Shown here piece by piece: positions 47,056 through 58,049 of a stretch of DNA of 64,000 nt. Below the pieces are notes generated by a model. It was not told the origin of the DNA. It did no database searches and saw only the letters and a program-made list of their open reading frames with translations. Position 1 is the first letter of the stretch; each line of letters starts with the position of its first letter. This DNA is from Lepeophtheirus salmonis. Taxonomy: Eukaryota > Arthropoda > Copepoda > Siphonostomatoida > Caligidae. Made by a program: the position numbers and the translations under genes. Where the stretch lies: the NCBI RefSeq assembly GCF_016086655.4, contig NC_052143.2, forward strand, positions 25,063,886 through 25,127,885. Direction: 5' to 3'.

Positions 47056-48031
47056 TTGAGTTTGACCCCTGATTGCAAATCTGGCCTTATTTCTTCTCTC
47101 ATAGCCTCGTGGCTTCAGAAAAGGTCAAATATTTTTTTGTTATTTTTGGCTATTTGTAAGGTTCAAAACTGTTTTAAGTCCTCGCCGTCGAAGATAGGGA
47201 TGTAATAAAAGTTCATAAGTGTTTGTATGCCTCAGCTAGAAGAGATAGAAGCAAAAGGCAGAGAAGAAGAAAAGAGTTAGAAACAAAGAGAGAGAAAAAG
47301 AAAAAGTATTTGCTCCAGGACTCCTCCCTTGAATGTTCATTTTTTTTAAATCCCTTACTCACTACGGCTATGCAACTAGTCCTCTTATGTCCATGAAGCT
47401 TGAAATAATTTATTGATACAGTTTGAGACATGAGGCTTATTGTTATCACAAATTGTATAATATATATTTTCTTTTTCTCCTGTTCCTTTTTTTCTCTCTT
47501 TATTTCTGTATAATTTAATTTTTCTCTCTCTTTGTTTCTATCTCTTTTAGTTGGGGCAAACGAATATTTATGGACTTTTGTTATGAAATCAGTTCAAAAA
47601 TGAGTTATATCCTTGAAATATTATCGTGGCCTTATCACTAATTGACAACGATATAGAGCGTTTATGGAGAGGCTCATTTTTTAAATGAAAGTTTATATTT
47701 TCAGCTATCCAATTAGATACTTTTAAACTTTTTGAATCTATTCGTCTTGAAGATATGTGCCTCTGAATAAAAAGCACCTATTTTCCACTTTAAACAAAGA
47801 TAAGTTGAGTTAAAAGTATGATGCAGACATTTAAAAAATGGATAATATTTTTTTTTAACATTCGGCTTTAAAATATATTATCATAATTTATCTCTATCTT
47901 CAATACTGAGGGTTTAAAACAGCTTTGAACCTTAAAAATAGCAAAAAATAACAAAAAATGTATGACCTTTTTCTGAAGGCCACGAGGCTATGAGAGAAAA
48001 AATAAGACAATATTTGGAATCATGGAATCAA
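47056..48031. repeat. Approximately 976-bp foldback element with about 140-bp inverted ends
   Basis: The left arm 47056-47199 contains TTCTTCTCTCATAGCCTCGT, TTCAGAAAAGGTCA, TGTTATTTTTGGCTATTTGT and AAGGTTCAAAACTGTTTTAA. The right arm 47893-48031 carries the inverse of each in order with scattered mismatches. The interior of about 690 bp has no recognisable protein; its minus-strand frame is low-complexity. This is a non-autonomous DNA element or a recombination-made inverted duplication. Confidence 0.8.
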
Positions 48032-48344
48032 GCAGTACTGTTGATCATATGTTGTCCTTGTGTATAAAAAAACCTGTGATTTAGTTGGATAGTGTACTCA
48101 ATAGTACTTATATAGGCTATAAAATATATTATTCAAAATTATGAGTTTGAGTCGGATTTGGTGACATTCAAAATACTGGAGCCGGAGCCGGGCATTTTAT
48201 GTATTGCCTTCTCATTGCTGGTCCTTCAGTATGTCCTTTCAGCTGTTCAACACAACATCTTTTAAGAAACAAGATAGCTAAAGTTTAAAGTAGGTGTGTG
48301 GCTAGAACTTATTATTATACGTTCTACCTTGGTTTTAGGAATTA

Positions 48345-49077
48345 AAAAAAAAAATCAAAAGTCCATAACAATTTACAAAAAATTCCAAAGATTACATTTC
48401 CTCAAAAAAAAATCGAAAATTAAATTTCAGATATTATTTTTTGAGAGCAAAATTTCAAAAATCCATAGTCGTTCATAAAAAATTTCAAAATTTCACAGCT
48501 TTCCTTAAAAAATTTCGTCTATTCATTTTTCCGAAAAAAAATTAAAAAATTCTCAGCTATTCATAAAAAAATTAAAAAATTCTCAGCTATTCATAAAAAA
48601 ATTAAAATTTTGGATAGAAATTAAAAAATCCACTGCTATTTACAAAAAAATTAAGTTCTTGGAAAGAAAAATTCACAGGTCCATAGTTATTCTGAGAAAT
48701 TTAAAATTTTTGAAAATAAAATTTGAAGAATTAACTTTTTTTTATAAATTTTGAGATACTTTTTTCTTTTTTGTGGGGGAGGGCTTGCTTGCTCTTTGGA
48801 TTTTTTTTCTTTATATTCAAAAATCCATAAATCTTCACAAAAAATTGCAAAAATTATATGAAAAAAACAAAATGAGAATTATATTTCAAATATTAAATAT
48901 TTTTTTGCAAAAAAATATTTAATATTCATAGCTGTTCACAAAAAATTTGAAATTTGAAATTTCACAGCTGTTTAGAAAAAGTTAATTTTTTTTTAAAAAA
49001 AATGAATAATTATTTTTTCTGGAAATTTTGATATTTTTTTTGTAGCCCCTCCAGCCCACCCTTTTCAGATGCCCCTA
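48345..49077 (+). repeat. Two fused copies of the A/T-rich CAGGGG-end repeat
   Basis: The first part (48345-48775) has repeated TCCATAGTCGTTCAT and TCTCAGCTATTCATAAAAAA phrases, including a perfect 30-bp tandem duplication at 48541-48570/48571-48600. A second start, GGGGGAGGGCTTGCTTGCTC, then TTGGATTTTTT, appears at about 48775. The end is TGTAGCCCCTCCAGCCCACC with AGATGCCCCTA near 49077. This suggests nesting or unequal crossover between copies. Confidence 0.65.
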
Positions 49078-50450
49078 TCTCCTGATTGTTCTGTACGTTT
49101 CTTCAGTAGGAAGCGTTTAGACTAAATGACGAAATTTCTTCTTGTTTATTTTTGTGTGAGTACCTACAAGAAAAAATTCATAAATCATGATATACCTCGA
49201 GAGAGAGAGGGAATAAAAAACAAACAAAAACACAATATATCCATTGTTCTATGTATGTATGTACGTACATTGTACATATCTATGCACATCGATATTTATA
49301 GGAGACAATGAGTAATAAAAGCATGTTTGTTATTCAATATAAACACAGCAATTGTATTTATGTTTGTATATAGATCACTATTCATCCTGGTAATCGAGAA
49401 CTCACTTTGATGTGCATATGTATTTAAGTATAATCATAGAAGATGTAGTGATTGAGACACTTATTTGGAGACTGTAATGATATATACGAGTCACAAAAGG
49501 GAATTGATCATCTTTGATGGATCATCTCCGAAAATATGACAGAAAATATCTATATGAATATCCTTATTATTTCATTTGATATAAATACATATAAGTGATG
49601 AATTGGAGATCAAGCACATCCAAGGAAAATGTTCATTAAGAAACAGTGAAGAGTATTACTTTTTATTAGTAGTAGTACAGTCTAAACTATTAGTAGGTAC
49701 ATAGTAAATACATATATTTGTATCAGTCTCGTCCACATGGCTATAGTCCCCCCAAAAAAATCTTTTTTACTGTTTACTGAACATAGAATATTTGAATTTT
49801 AATAATAATAATATATATTTATTTAATACACATAGATGTTTTAATGACGATTAATGTATTTTTTATTTTTGCTCTTCCATCCATTGTTCGTATATCACAT
49901 GGTTTGTGAAAGTAAAAATATTTTCTTAGCCATGACGTTTTCTTACTTCATATTAATTTAATCAATAAAATAATCAAAAATATTGACTAACAAGTCTTAT
50001 TCGTGATCTACTTTACGTCACAACTAAATAAAAGTATTCATAATAATAGAAAGTAGTTCTTTTGAATTTTGATCAAGGAAAGTTTATGAGCCTCAATCAA
50101 TCGTTATGGGATGAATACAATATATATTTTGCAAAATAAAATGTAAGGGATGTCTTTGGAAAATGTGAACTACAAGAAAAAACAAAAATTATTTAATTTT
50201 TGCATATTTAAAGTAGTTTTTAAAGACGTTTCACTCATGACATCTTTAGTGGATAAACAATGACGTATGAGGAGGGATTATGAAGGTTTCATTAATCAAT
50301 GGTGAAAATGATGAACATTACATTTGTTTATCATCTGTCGATTTATCTACTATTAAATAAAGAATAGCTTTTTCTCCTGCAAAATAGAAGAAAACAAAGT
50401 ACTCAAAATTAATTAATGGGTAGGTAACACATATTTCCAATTGTCAGGCT
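49078..50450. other. Gene-free stretch
   Basis: Microsatellite-like TATG/TACA runs lie near 49250-49280, including the palindromic TGTACGTACA. No gene or RNA was recognised. Confidence 0.5.
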
Positions 50451-50452
50451 AT

Positions 50453-50845
50453 CAGGTGTCCGTAGGATTATATTCGGGGGCGAGGGGAATGGCTTGTGAT
50501 TTGGATTATAAAGAAAAATCATAATTGAAAAATTAAATTTTTGGCAAAAAAGTTTCAAAATATTAAACTTTTGCGAACGATAATTTCAAAAATCCATTGA
50601 TATTCTCAAAAAGTTCAAAAACCACAGTTCACAAAAAACTAAACATTTTGGACAAAATTGTAAAAATTTCACTGAAAATGATTTTTTTGAGAAAAATGTA
50701 AAAATCCAAAGCTATTCATTGAAAATTATTATTTTTTGGGAAAAAATTTGATAAATTAAATTTCAGGTATTAAAATAATCAAATATTTAATTTTCTAGTA
50801 AAATTCAAAATTTTAGGAGAGGGGGTTCCATCCCCTTGTTGGTAA
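50453..50845 (+). repeat. Copy of the A/T-rich CAGGGG-end repeat
   Basis: The left end is CAGGTGTCCGTAGGATTATA, then GGGGGCGAGGGG. Interior TCCATTGATATTC and TCCAAAGCTATTCA phrases lie among A/T runs. The right side reads AGGAGAGGGGGTTCC. The terminal GACGCCCCTG is lost. Confidence 0.7.
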
Positions 50846-51150
50846 ATTTTGTAATGATTGGTAAACAAAGGCAAAAATATGTTTAACTTTTATTTAAGGT
50901 ATTTGATAAGGTTTCAGAGGCGATTGGAAAACACTTAATATATGTACAATATATATTTATTATGCAATGGGGTTTTGTGGATTTCGTATTGCAAAAGAAG
51001 GGAGATTAGTAAGGGATTAATTGAAGAAAAGTACCAAAGAAGAAATAATCCATAAGTTCCGACAGACTTAATTATATTGATGAGATGGAATTCCTTCTAA
51101 ACTTTAAGTAAGAATCAATAAAGATGTTGTTTAACGAATTATGAAGTGTT

Positions 51151-51215
51151 AGGGGTGTCTGAAGGATAATACATGTATATATATATATATTTTTTTTTTT
51201 GAAAAAATAGTTTCT
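51151..51215 (+). repeat. Left-end fragment of the A/T-rich CAGGGG-end repeat
   Basis: AGGGGTGTCTGAAGGATAATA is followed by a TA run and a T-run, as in the 19.8 kb copy. The remainder is absent. Confidence 0.55.
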
Positions 51216-51219
51216 AATT

Positions 51220-52150
51220 CTTATTGAAGAAAATAAAACTTATAGTGGACAAAAATGAGGTGCAGGCGTGCAAACTACTTGAAAAAATAAATTTTATTTA
51301 TTATGGGATTATCTATAATTATATATGTATGAAATATAATTCAAATTTTAAAAATGATTAAAGTAGGGTTATTTTATAGGTGGGAAGTTGAAAAAACTCA
51401 CTATAGTCTCCTGAGTATTTTTTAGCGTTCGACTTTCTTTTTTTTTTTTTTGGTTGATGGAACCTGAGTTGTGTTTTTTATATTTTATACTTCTGTTATC
51501 ATCATTATCTCATTCTTGAGGAGAAAACACCCAAGTATATAAAGTTTAACCCTGAAGATTTGTTGGGGGTTATAAGTACTTTTGAATATCGGGTAATTTT
51601 TTAGCTCCCCCGTTTTTTTGAGTTGGGAAACTGAAGTGCAGGTTTTCCTGAACTGTTTTCATAATTATTTAATTCATGGAGAGTGAACTTCCTTCAATTA
51701 CATACAAAACCCATAAAGGTCGACTTATATTTAATGTTTATAAAATATAAAAATTATCATTCTTAATAATAGTGAATCAATTAAAATACAAATATTATTA
51801 TTTTTTAAATAGCGTTACAGTGCAAAGGAAAAAAAAAACTCAACATAATAAAGTAAACCACAAATGTAAATGATATATAACTAAAAGCCTCACTTGCTTG
51901 GTGGAAGCAAAAAGGTATTGTATTCCAAATATTTGTCGATCAGTAATAGAAACTATGCTTACAGATGTTTTGTTAGATAGATGGTATTGTGAGTGTTAGG
52001 ATAACCTTTATTTAGTATTCAGGGTGGGAAGATAGATTTATGTTTTTGTTTTAAATTACGTGGAGCGTAATTATATCTTTAATAGCACATCTATCAGACA
52101 AAGTGATGTCTTTTGATTTTGCATTCATAGTTCTCATTATCTCCCAATGA
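51220..52150. other. Gene-free stretch
   Basis: AT-rich, with no gene, RNA or repeat family recognised. Confidence 0.5.
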
Positions 52151-52159
52151 AGGAAAAAA

Positions 52160-52545
52160 CTACACAAACCTGGCTTGCATCTTTCCTAAGGACTTAATCA
52201 AGTAGCGTTTTGAAGGATTAAAGATCTCAGATCCGTACATTATAATCGGGATGACATTAAGTTTATAAAGTTTTACCATAGTTTTGAAGTTTCTTTTAAT
52301 AATTCCCAAGTTTTGATTGGCATTCCTTATAATGTAGTCTAGGCGATCATTTACCTCCTTAGGACTTGGGTAAATGAACTCTTTTTTGGAGAAAGGAAGC
52401 AGAACACATTTATAGGCATTCTCCAAGTAACACTCCATTTAATAAATTTGGTATAGACATCACTGACAGAGTTTAAATCAGACGAGAGGACTTTCGTATC
52501 ATCCGCGTATAAAAACGTATCTTCTGAAAATTTATCCACAAAGTT
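52160..52545 (-). mobile_element. Non-LTR retrotransposon reverse transcriptase fragment
   Basis: The minus strand reads DKFSEDTFLYADDTKVLSSD (52539-52480). FLYADD is the catalytic palm motif of LINE reverse transcriptases. It continues SVSDVYTKFIKWS, then after a frameshift LENAYKCVLLPFSKKE, DRLDYIIRNANQNLGIIKR and KLYKLNVIPIIMYGSEIF (to about 52220), the thumb region. The catalytic box is intact, but upstream RT motifs and the endonuclease are missing. It is not the same lineage as the 37-39.7 kb element, whose palm is deleted. Confidence 0.8.
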
Positions 52546-52557
52546 GTTAATGTAAAT

Positions 52558-52690
52558 GTGAATGTATGTGTGTCTATCCGGGATTCACAGCCGAACCAAT
52601 TAATAGATTTTGCTGAAATTTTTCATATAGCTTTTTAAGGCTACAGAAACGATTTAAATAATAATATTTTTGCCTTCAAGGGCATGCCGG
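52558..52690 (+). repeat. Short repeat next to the LINE fragment
   Basis: GTGTCTATCCGGGATTCACA, then GCCGAACCAATTAATAGATT, then TTGCTGAAATTTTTCATATAG resembles a phrase widespread in invertebrate dispersed repeats (STCCGGGATTCACRGCCGAAC). Recollected resemblance only. Confidence 0.35.
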
Positions 52691-52900
52691 CCTTAAAAAA
52701 TATTTTTTGACTAACAACGGACTACTTAATTCTTTGAACACTTTTTTGAAGGAAATTATAAGATTTAGAGAGAGAAAAAGAAAGAGAAAATAAGAGATAG
52801 GAGTTTCGACCATAACATGACAGTTGAGCGAACGAAAGTTCAACAGTCGGGGCTGAACTGTCCACAATTTTGAAGAATTTAAGTCTCTTATATTGGTATA

Positions 52901-53384
52901 CGAGGGTGGTCTGAAAAGTTTCCAGCCTAACAATGATACAATGTATTTTTCTGATTTTATTTTTGAACATATGTAGTCTCCTTGTAACTATAGACACTTC
53001 TCCCAGTGATGCTCCCATCTCTGTAATCCGTCCAAATAGTATTTGTCACTTTTCTCTGCAAAAGAATGGTTAACGAGACTTTGGCGCGTCAAATTTTAAG
53101 ACAACAAGCCTTTATATATTTGCTACTGTGTGAATCTTTTTATAGGTTATACTTTCAAAAAAAAAAAATAATAATAATGACAGCTAGACACTCGATTTAG
53201 TCAATTTTTACAAGAGCACTCAAACCAACTCACTCAAACGACAGTTAAATAACAATTGCGCGTCCAAAATGGCTGAAATCTTGTTGAGTAACTGTCAATA
53301 GATGCTAGATAGAGGTACCTAGCTATTATTTAGGAGGGCTGACATCTTCACATTGAGGTTGAAAACTTTTTTAAACCAATCTCG
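52901..53384 (-). mobile_element. Mariner deletion derivative with TA target duplication (second copy)
   Basis: TA at 52899-52900 and 53385-53386 flanks the element. The ends are CGAGGGTGGTCTGAAAAGTT and, inverted at the right, CGAGATTGGTTTAAAAAAGT. On the minus strand an untranslated leader is followed by a worn N-terminal segment, and then QRWEHHWEKC and LQGDYICSKIKS near 53000-52950, the last residues of a mariner transposase. The catalytic domain is missing. Gene order, length and join resemble the 10803-11294 copy, so both likely descend from one deleted founder. Confidence 0.85.
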
Positions 53385-53394
53385 TATGTTCATA

Positions 53395-54125
53395 TAACAT
53401 ACATACATATGTAGAGTCCTCCCAACTAAAGAGAAATAACCATTTACTCCCTTTGAAAATCATAGCTTAATAATTTCTAATGTAAAGGATATTTTTCTTT
53501 GACAAAATTCATTTTTTTTATTATATGTATAGCTTACATAATAAATATATAATGAGGTTTATAGCCTTAGAATATGTACATTGTACATACATACATTTCC
53601 CTATTCTAGAATCTATTGCTAGTATAATATGATCCACTTTTAACAATTTTTTCCTTCTCTCATCTACAAATTCAGAGGTAAAATTAAACTCATATCTCAC
53701 TCTTTTAGAATATGTATGTATTTCATTCGTTCACTTATTTTATGTCCATTAAAACAGTTTTGTATGTGGATATTTTTTCGAAATGTTGTAGGCACATATC
53801 AATCAGTGTATGGAAGTTTCAAAATTTGTAAAAAAATAAGATATTACCAGAAAATAGTCAACGTAATTTCTAAGAGAGCAACTTACACAAAATAAATATT
53901 TATAGAGACAAACAATCTTTACAAATTAATTCAATGATTTTCTCCTAAAATGTTTATTTCATTCTAAAAAATTGAAAAATAAAATATCCATTTACGTAGA
54001 TTAATAAGATTTAAATATTTTTCAACATTTTATTTTTATTTTTTCTGGGATTGTAATCGGGATGTGCATCAACAAAATAATGTTTAATTTGAAATTTCGA
54101 TTCTTATTTATTACTGGTATTTAAC
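53395..54125. other. Gene-free stretch
   Basis: AT-rich. The motif TGTACATTGTACATAC at 53575-53590 is palindromic at its centre and recurs elsewhere. No gene was recognised. Confidence 0.5.
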
Positions 54126-54129
54126 TATT

Positions 54130-54243
54130 TATTACTTTTCGAGAATAGGTGTGCCTTTAAAAAAAATTGTAATATCAAATGTAATATTCCGAAATTCCGA
54201 AAAACCAAGCTTCCCTAAGAATATAATCCTGTGGAGCCCCTGA
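54130..54243 (-). repeat. End fragment of the A/T-rich CAGGGG-end repeat, minus orientation
   Basis: AAAACCAAGCTTCCCTAAGA, then ATATAATCCTGTGGAGCCCCTG, is the inverse of the family left end. The interior is mostly lost or worn. Confidence 0.6.
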
Positions 54244-54244
54244 T

Positions 54245-55035
54245 AGTCAAAGGGTATTTTTTAAACATTGGCTAATATATGAAAGAATTGGCATCGGGAA
54301 TTTTTACTAGAAACGCATCCCAGTGAACGTGAATTATTTATTTATGTGAAACTTCTTACTGTTCGTAGCATCTAGCAAAGTAATTCCTTCTGACTTGTAC
54401 AAATATTTATAATATGTATTGTCATTTGTTATAAAGAAAATAACTCTTAAGGAAGCTTGTTGTGTTGTTGTTTTTGTGTGTTTCTTTTTTGATAGACGAA
54501 GGGCACTGTGAATATAAATATTTATTTATCTATCTATCTAAGCAATTTCTTTCGATACTAACTCAAATGGATTTCTTATTTGTCAATAACAATAATAATC
54601 CCTTTCTTTTCTTCTTTTTGCTGAACATTAAATCCTCCAATAATATCCCAAAGTGATGAAATCCACATTTCTGTTTGTAAACACAAGATAGAATGCAGAG
54701 GCCTTATTCAAGACCAAGGGAAGACTAACAAATTGAGGGCTGGATACCAAGAGAAAAAACAAAGTGTGTATATTTTTTGTTTTTTTAAAATCTCATTGTC
54801 TCTGTCTTGACACACAAATCCAGTCCGATTTCGATAACCACATCATGTGTAGGCAAAAGTGGGTACTTGAACTCGAGAAACAACTTGCGATTGTACACCA
54901 TATTTTGTAGACTTGCTATCTCACAAGACTCGTGACTTTGACAATGTCTATCAATAGGTCATTATAAATTGCATTGAAAAATGTATGAATCAGAGTAAAG
55001 TTAAATACGTATATAAAAATTTTGAACCTAAAAAA
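54245..55035. other. Gene-free stretch
   Basis: AT-rich, no gene recognised. Plus-strand frames here are T-rich and without motif. Confidence 0.5.
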
Positions 55036-55044
55036 ATACGCTTA

Positions 55045-55225
55045 TAGTCAACGTTCTCTCATATACAATTTTTTCACTACAACAACTACTTCGCATAGAA
55101 GAAACATGAAAAAAAAAATATGTTTATATTTTTTTCTTCCTGTTTTTTTGTTTTTTTGTATCAATTTAATAGAAATTCATGAAAAGGAAGAATTCCAGTC
55201 AGGATTTTCGTTTTTATAAAGAGTT
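55045..55225. repeat. Dispersed repeat with GAAGAATTCC core, copy 3
   Basis: TCAACGTTCTCTCATATACA, CTTCGCATAGAAGAAACATG, and then ATTCATGAAAAGGAAGAATT with CCAGTCAGGATTTTCG match copies 1 and 2 in order. A TCCGGATATAGT phrase that ends those copies appears much later, at 57548. Confidence 0.55.
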
Positions 55226-55423
55226 TTCATTGGAGACGCCTCAATTTCTTTTCCCGTTAGGGAAAAAACAACGCCATATTTATTTTGGCTTTTATAAATT
55301 TCATTAGCATACATTTTATAATGGGGGATATTACACACTTGATCAGGGATCGCAAATTATCCAAATTTATTAACAAAATAACCATAATAAAAAATAACTG
55401 TTTCTCATCGCAAAATCATTATA

Positions 55424-55920
55424 AGTGAAGTAGCTCATTTCTGGAACCATTGCTTTTGTTAATAAGCAAAATGTGTGTTATTGGTCGGGCAGCAACCCAC
55501 AAGTGCTTCACAATACATCAATGAATCACAAAAAAAATCATATTTGGTTTGGACTTCATGCTGCAGGGATCATTGGGACATATTTTTTTGTTGAAAATGA
55601 TAATTGTCATGTTACTGTAAATGGAAATCGCTATACCACCATGATAACTGATTTTTTGCCCCAATTGCAAGGTATAGACTTGAAAACATGTGGTTTCAAC
55701 TAAATTGTGTCATTTGTCACACAGCAAACGTTAAATTGATTTATTGTAAAGGAAATTTGGTAAGCTCGTTATTATGGTAAATGCACAAGTATGTAGATTG
55801 GTTGTCTCGATCGTGCGATTTCACGCTTTTAGAATATTTTCTTTAAAGTAACGAAAAGTCATTGGTCTACACCAATAAGTTGACGACGTTAGAAGAGCTG
55901 ATAGAAAATATCGAGTAAAA
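55424..55920 (+). mobile_element. DUF4817-type mariner transposase core, degraded
   Basis: Starting at SEVAHFW (where the family has SDEAHFW, so the first catalytic Asp is lost), the text continues VNKQNVCYWSGSNPQVLH. Then come IWFGLHAAGIIGTYFF and VTVNGNRYTTMITDFLPQL (55550-55670). GIDLKTCGFN and a degraded second-Asp region follow, then DWLSRSCDFTLLEYFL (about 55796-55843). It ends KSLVYTNKLTTLEELIENIE (55858-55917). This is the DDE core of the group whose N-terminus is annotated DUF4817 (helix-turn-helix). Stops and frameshifts are present. Confidence 0.75.
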
Positions 55921-56178
55921 AAATCCCTGCCAAGACTACACAGAAATGGTTCGAAGAGATTTTTTTCCGATTTCTGGAAACACGATGTGTGGCCTCCCTC
56001 CTAACATACATGAGTCCTCTCGACTATGGCTATATCGAAAGTAGATCCAAGCATCTACGAGCTAAATACCTGCGTCGAGAGGCAGTGGGTGGCCATGTCC
56101 GAGGGTCACGTCGACAAGTTGTACGCAGCCATTTTGGCAGCAGAGGGGGCCATTTCGAGAAATAAAATCGTATTTATT
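55921..56178 (+). mobile_element. Tc1-like transposase C-terminus fused behind the preceding core
   Basis: Immediately after the DUF4817-type core, the sequence switches to a different lineage. FFSDFWKHDVWPPSLL and MSPLDYGYIESRS (55950-56045) are followed in another frame by VDPSIYELNTCVERQW and VAMSEGHVDKLYAAIL, closing EGAISRNK. This is the tail type also seen at 0.65, 12.9, 36.5 and 40.6 kb. A chance deletion or recombination between two neighbouring elements would produce the join. Confidence 0.7.
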
Positions 56179-56216
56179 GTTCTTTTGAATAATATATAGT
56201 CACTCGTTCAATACTA

Positions 56217-56939
56217 AAGGGTGCTTCAAAACGAGCGGTTTTTGGATTGTAGAAATAAAACACATAAAATATTATATTATGATCAAAACTTTATTATGAA
56301 CCAAAAAAACAATCCTTTACAATTATTTCTAGAAAATAATCCCCTTCATACGTTGGCCGCAACTGGCCTTTAAATGGTCCATTCTATTGCACCAATTTTC
56401 GATGACGCGTTCGAGCATTGTGACCGGAATCTCACGAATAACTCGCTCAATATTTGCTTCCAATGCTTCAATCGTAGCCCCACTGAACAAAATTTGGCGC
56501 GGAAATGCGCCAGGTTGTTGCATACGACAAGCCAAGTTGTTGAGAGTGGTGGCGAATCGATTCTTCACGATCTTTGGCTACACTCTCGGCTACGGCCGCA
56601 ATATTTTCTACGCTGCGAACTGTACGTGGCCTACAAGATGACGGGACATCCCAGCAAGTTGCTGCCCCTTCAAATTTTTCGATTATTCTACGAATTGTGG
56701 ATTCTGAAGGTCGATTATGTGGACCATTAGTTGGGTGTAATTTGCAGAAAACTTCTTTCACAGAACGCTGATTTTCATAGTACAATTGAAAAAATTTGTA
56801 CACGTTGTTGTGGCGTATATCCTTCCATGAAGAATAGTAAAACAATACTGAGTAAAAATGACGTATGAATTTGGCAGAACACGCACGCGCCTGTCAAAAA
56901 ATCCCTACTGGAAAAAACCGCTCGTTCTGAATCACCCTT
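56217..56939 (-). mobile_element. Complete-ended, internally deleted DUF4817-type mariner element
   Basis: TA at 56215-56216 and 56940-56941 flanks the element. Terminal inverted repeats are AAGGGTGCTTCAAAACGAGC at the left and, inverted, AAGGGTGATTCAGAACGAGC at the right. The minus strand encodes an N-terminal DUF4817-type helix-turn-helix: YKFFQLYYENQRSVKEVF, then RPSESTIRRIIEKFE, and SVENIAAVAESVAKDREES (56800-56540). After NFVQWG the frame shifts to ATIEALEANIERVIREIPVT and VIENWCNRMDHLKAS (to about 56340), the C-terminus. The whole DDE core is missing. Reading frames are nearly intact, so the deletion is probably recent relative to neighbours. Plus-strand frames are shadows. Confidence 0.9.
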
Positions 56940-56944
56940 TATGT

Positions 56945-58045
56945 TGTTCTTGATATACTCAATTTTTCGTAAAATAACTAAAGGGTCGCGTCTTGCTGTC
57001 GCACACTATATGGTATATAAAAGAGAACCAAAAACAAGAAATGCTATGTAAATATCGGAAGATACATAATTATCTTGGAACATTACCCTTTTTATTTCAT
57101 CAATGGGACCTCAGGGGTTTTTAATCGCCTATATGCTTCGTTCACGGCCAAATAATGAGCCTCGGGCCTATGATTCAGAATTATTGATCTAGTAACGTTC
57201 ATATGTTCTAGGTAAGGTAGAGTACTATAAACTTTTATGTTCGATAAGAGCCTTCAAAAAGTGCAACCCTCACCCCCACCCCCCGCATGTCCCAATCGTT
57301 TGTCTTTGCTATGTAAGCCCTTTCAATCATATTTAAAGAAGGAAGAAATATTATACTTTAATTTCTTGTTGTTTTTTTGTAAGTACTTTTTGGTACGGAA
57401 GGCTAAAATCTCATTTTTACCGTTCTACGTTAAAATAACATTCGGATCCTTTCAGTCTTCCATTCATTGAACGTACGTTCCATGGAATACCGATGAATTT
57501 TGATCAACTATTCCCTGTTTTTGTATACTTCGTAGATAAACAAATTCCGGATATAGTAAACTTTTCATCGGGAAATTTTAGGTTCTTTATTCTGAATTTT
57601 ACGGTATTATGAAATAGTATTTTGCAGTTGTCCTAAACAACGTTCAAACACATTTGCTCACTGATCTATTATAATTATTAAAAATGTTATTAAATAAATA
57701 TTTGATAAGTGTGATGTTTGAATTTACTTGATGATATATAATTTGGTCACGTATGATTAAAATATGCATAGGTGGGTCGTATGAACAAATGTGTGCTTAA
57801 TGTGATACCCAAAACAGGAAATGTATGTGTAATACCTAAATACTCATATCCGTATTCGATTCTTCAATTATTGATTATTATATAGATTAATTAATGTTGA
57901 ATATTATACCTGCTACTTTTGAATAGAATATGAGAGCTAACTATTGTTTGATATACTTTTTTGGTCTTTGATGTGAATATAACATATGAATACCTATATC
58001 TACAATTTAGTCAAAATCTATGGACTAAGGAGCCTAAATGGAAGG
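56945..58045. other. Gene-free stretch
   Basis: AT-rich with one C-rich patch (CCCTCACCCCCACCCCCCGC, 57269-57288). The phrase ATTCCGGATATAGTAAACTTT at 57545 matches the end of the GAAGAATTCCCAT repeat. No gene recognised. Confidence 0.5.
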
Positions 58046-58049
58046 TTTA

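Noticed and set aside
48541..48600. Possible CRISPR-like or satellite array
   Set aside because: Only two units, no spacers, and part of a dispersed repeat; the organism is eukaryotic.
56374..56730. Plus-strand 118-codon and overlapping frames
   Set aside because: Antisense of the DUF4817-type transposase pieces, which match their family on the minus strand.
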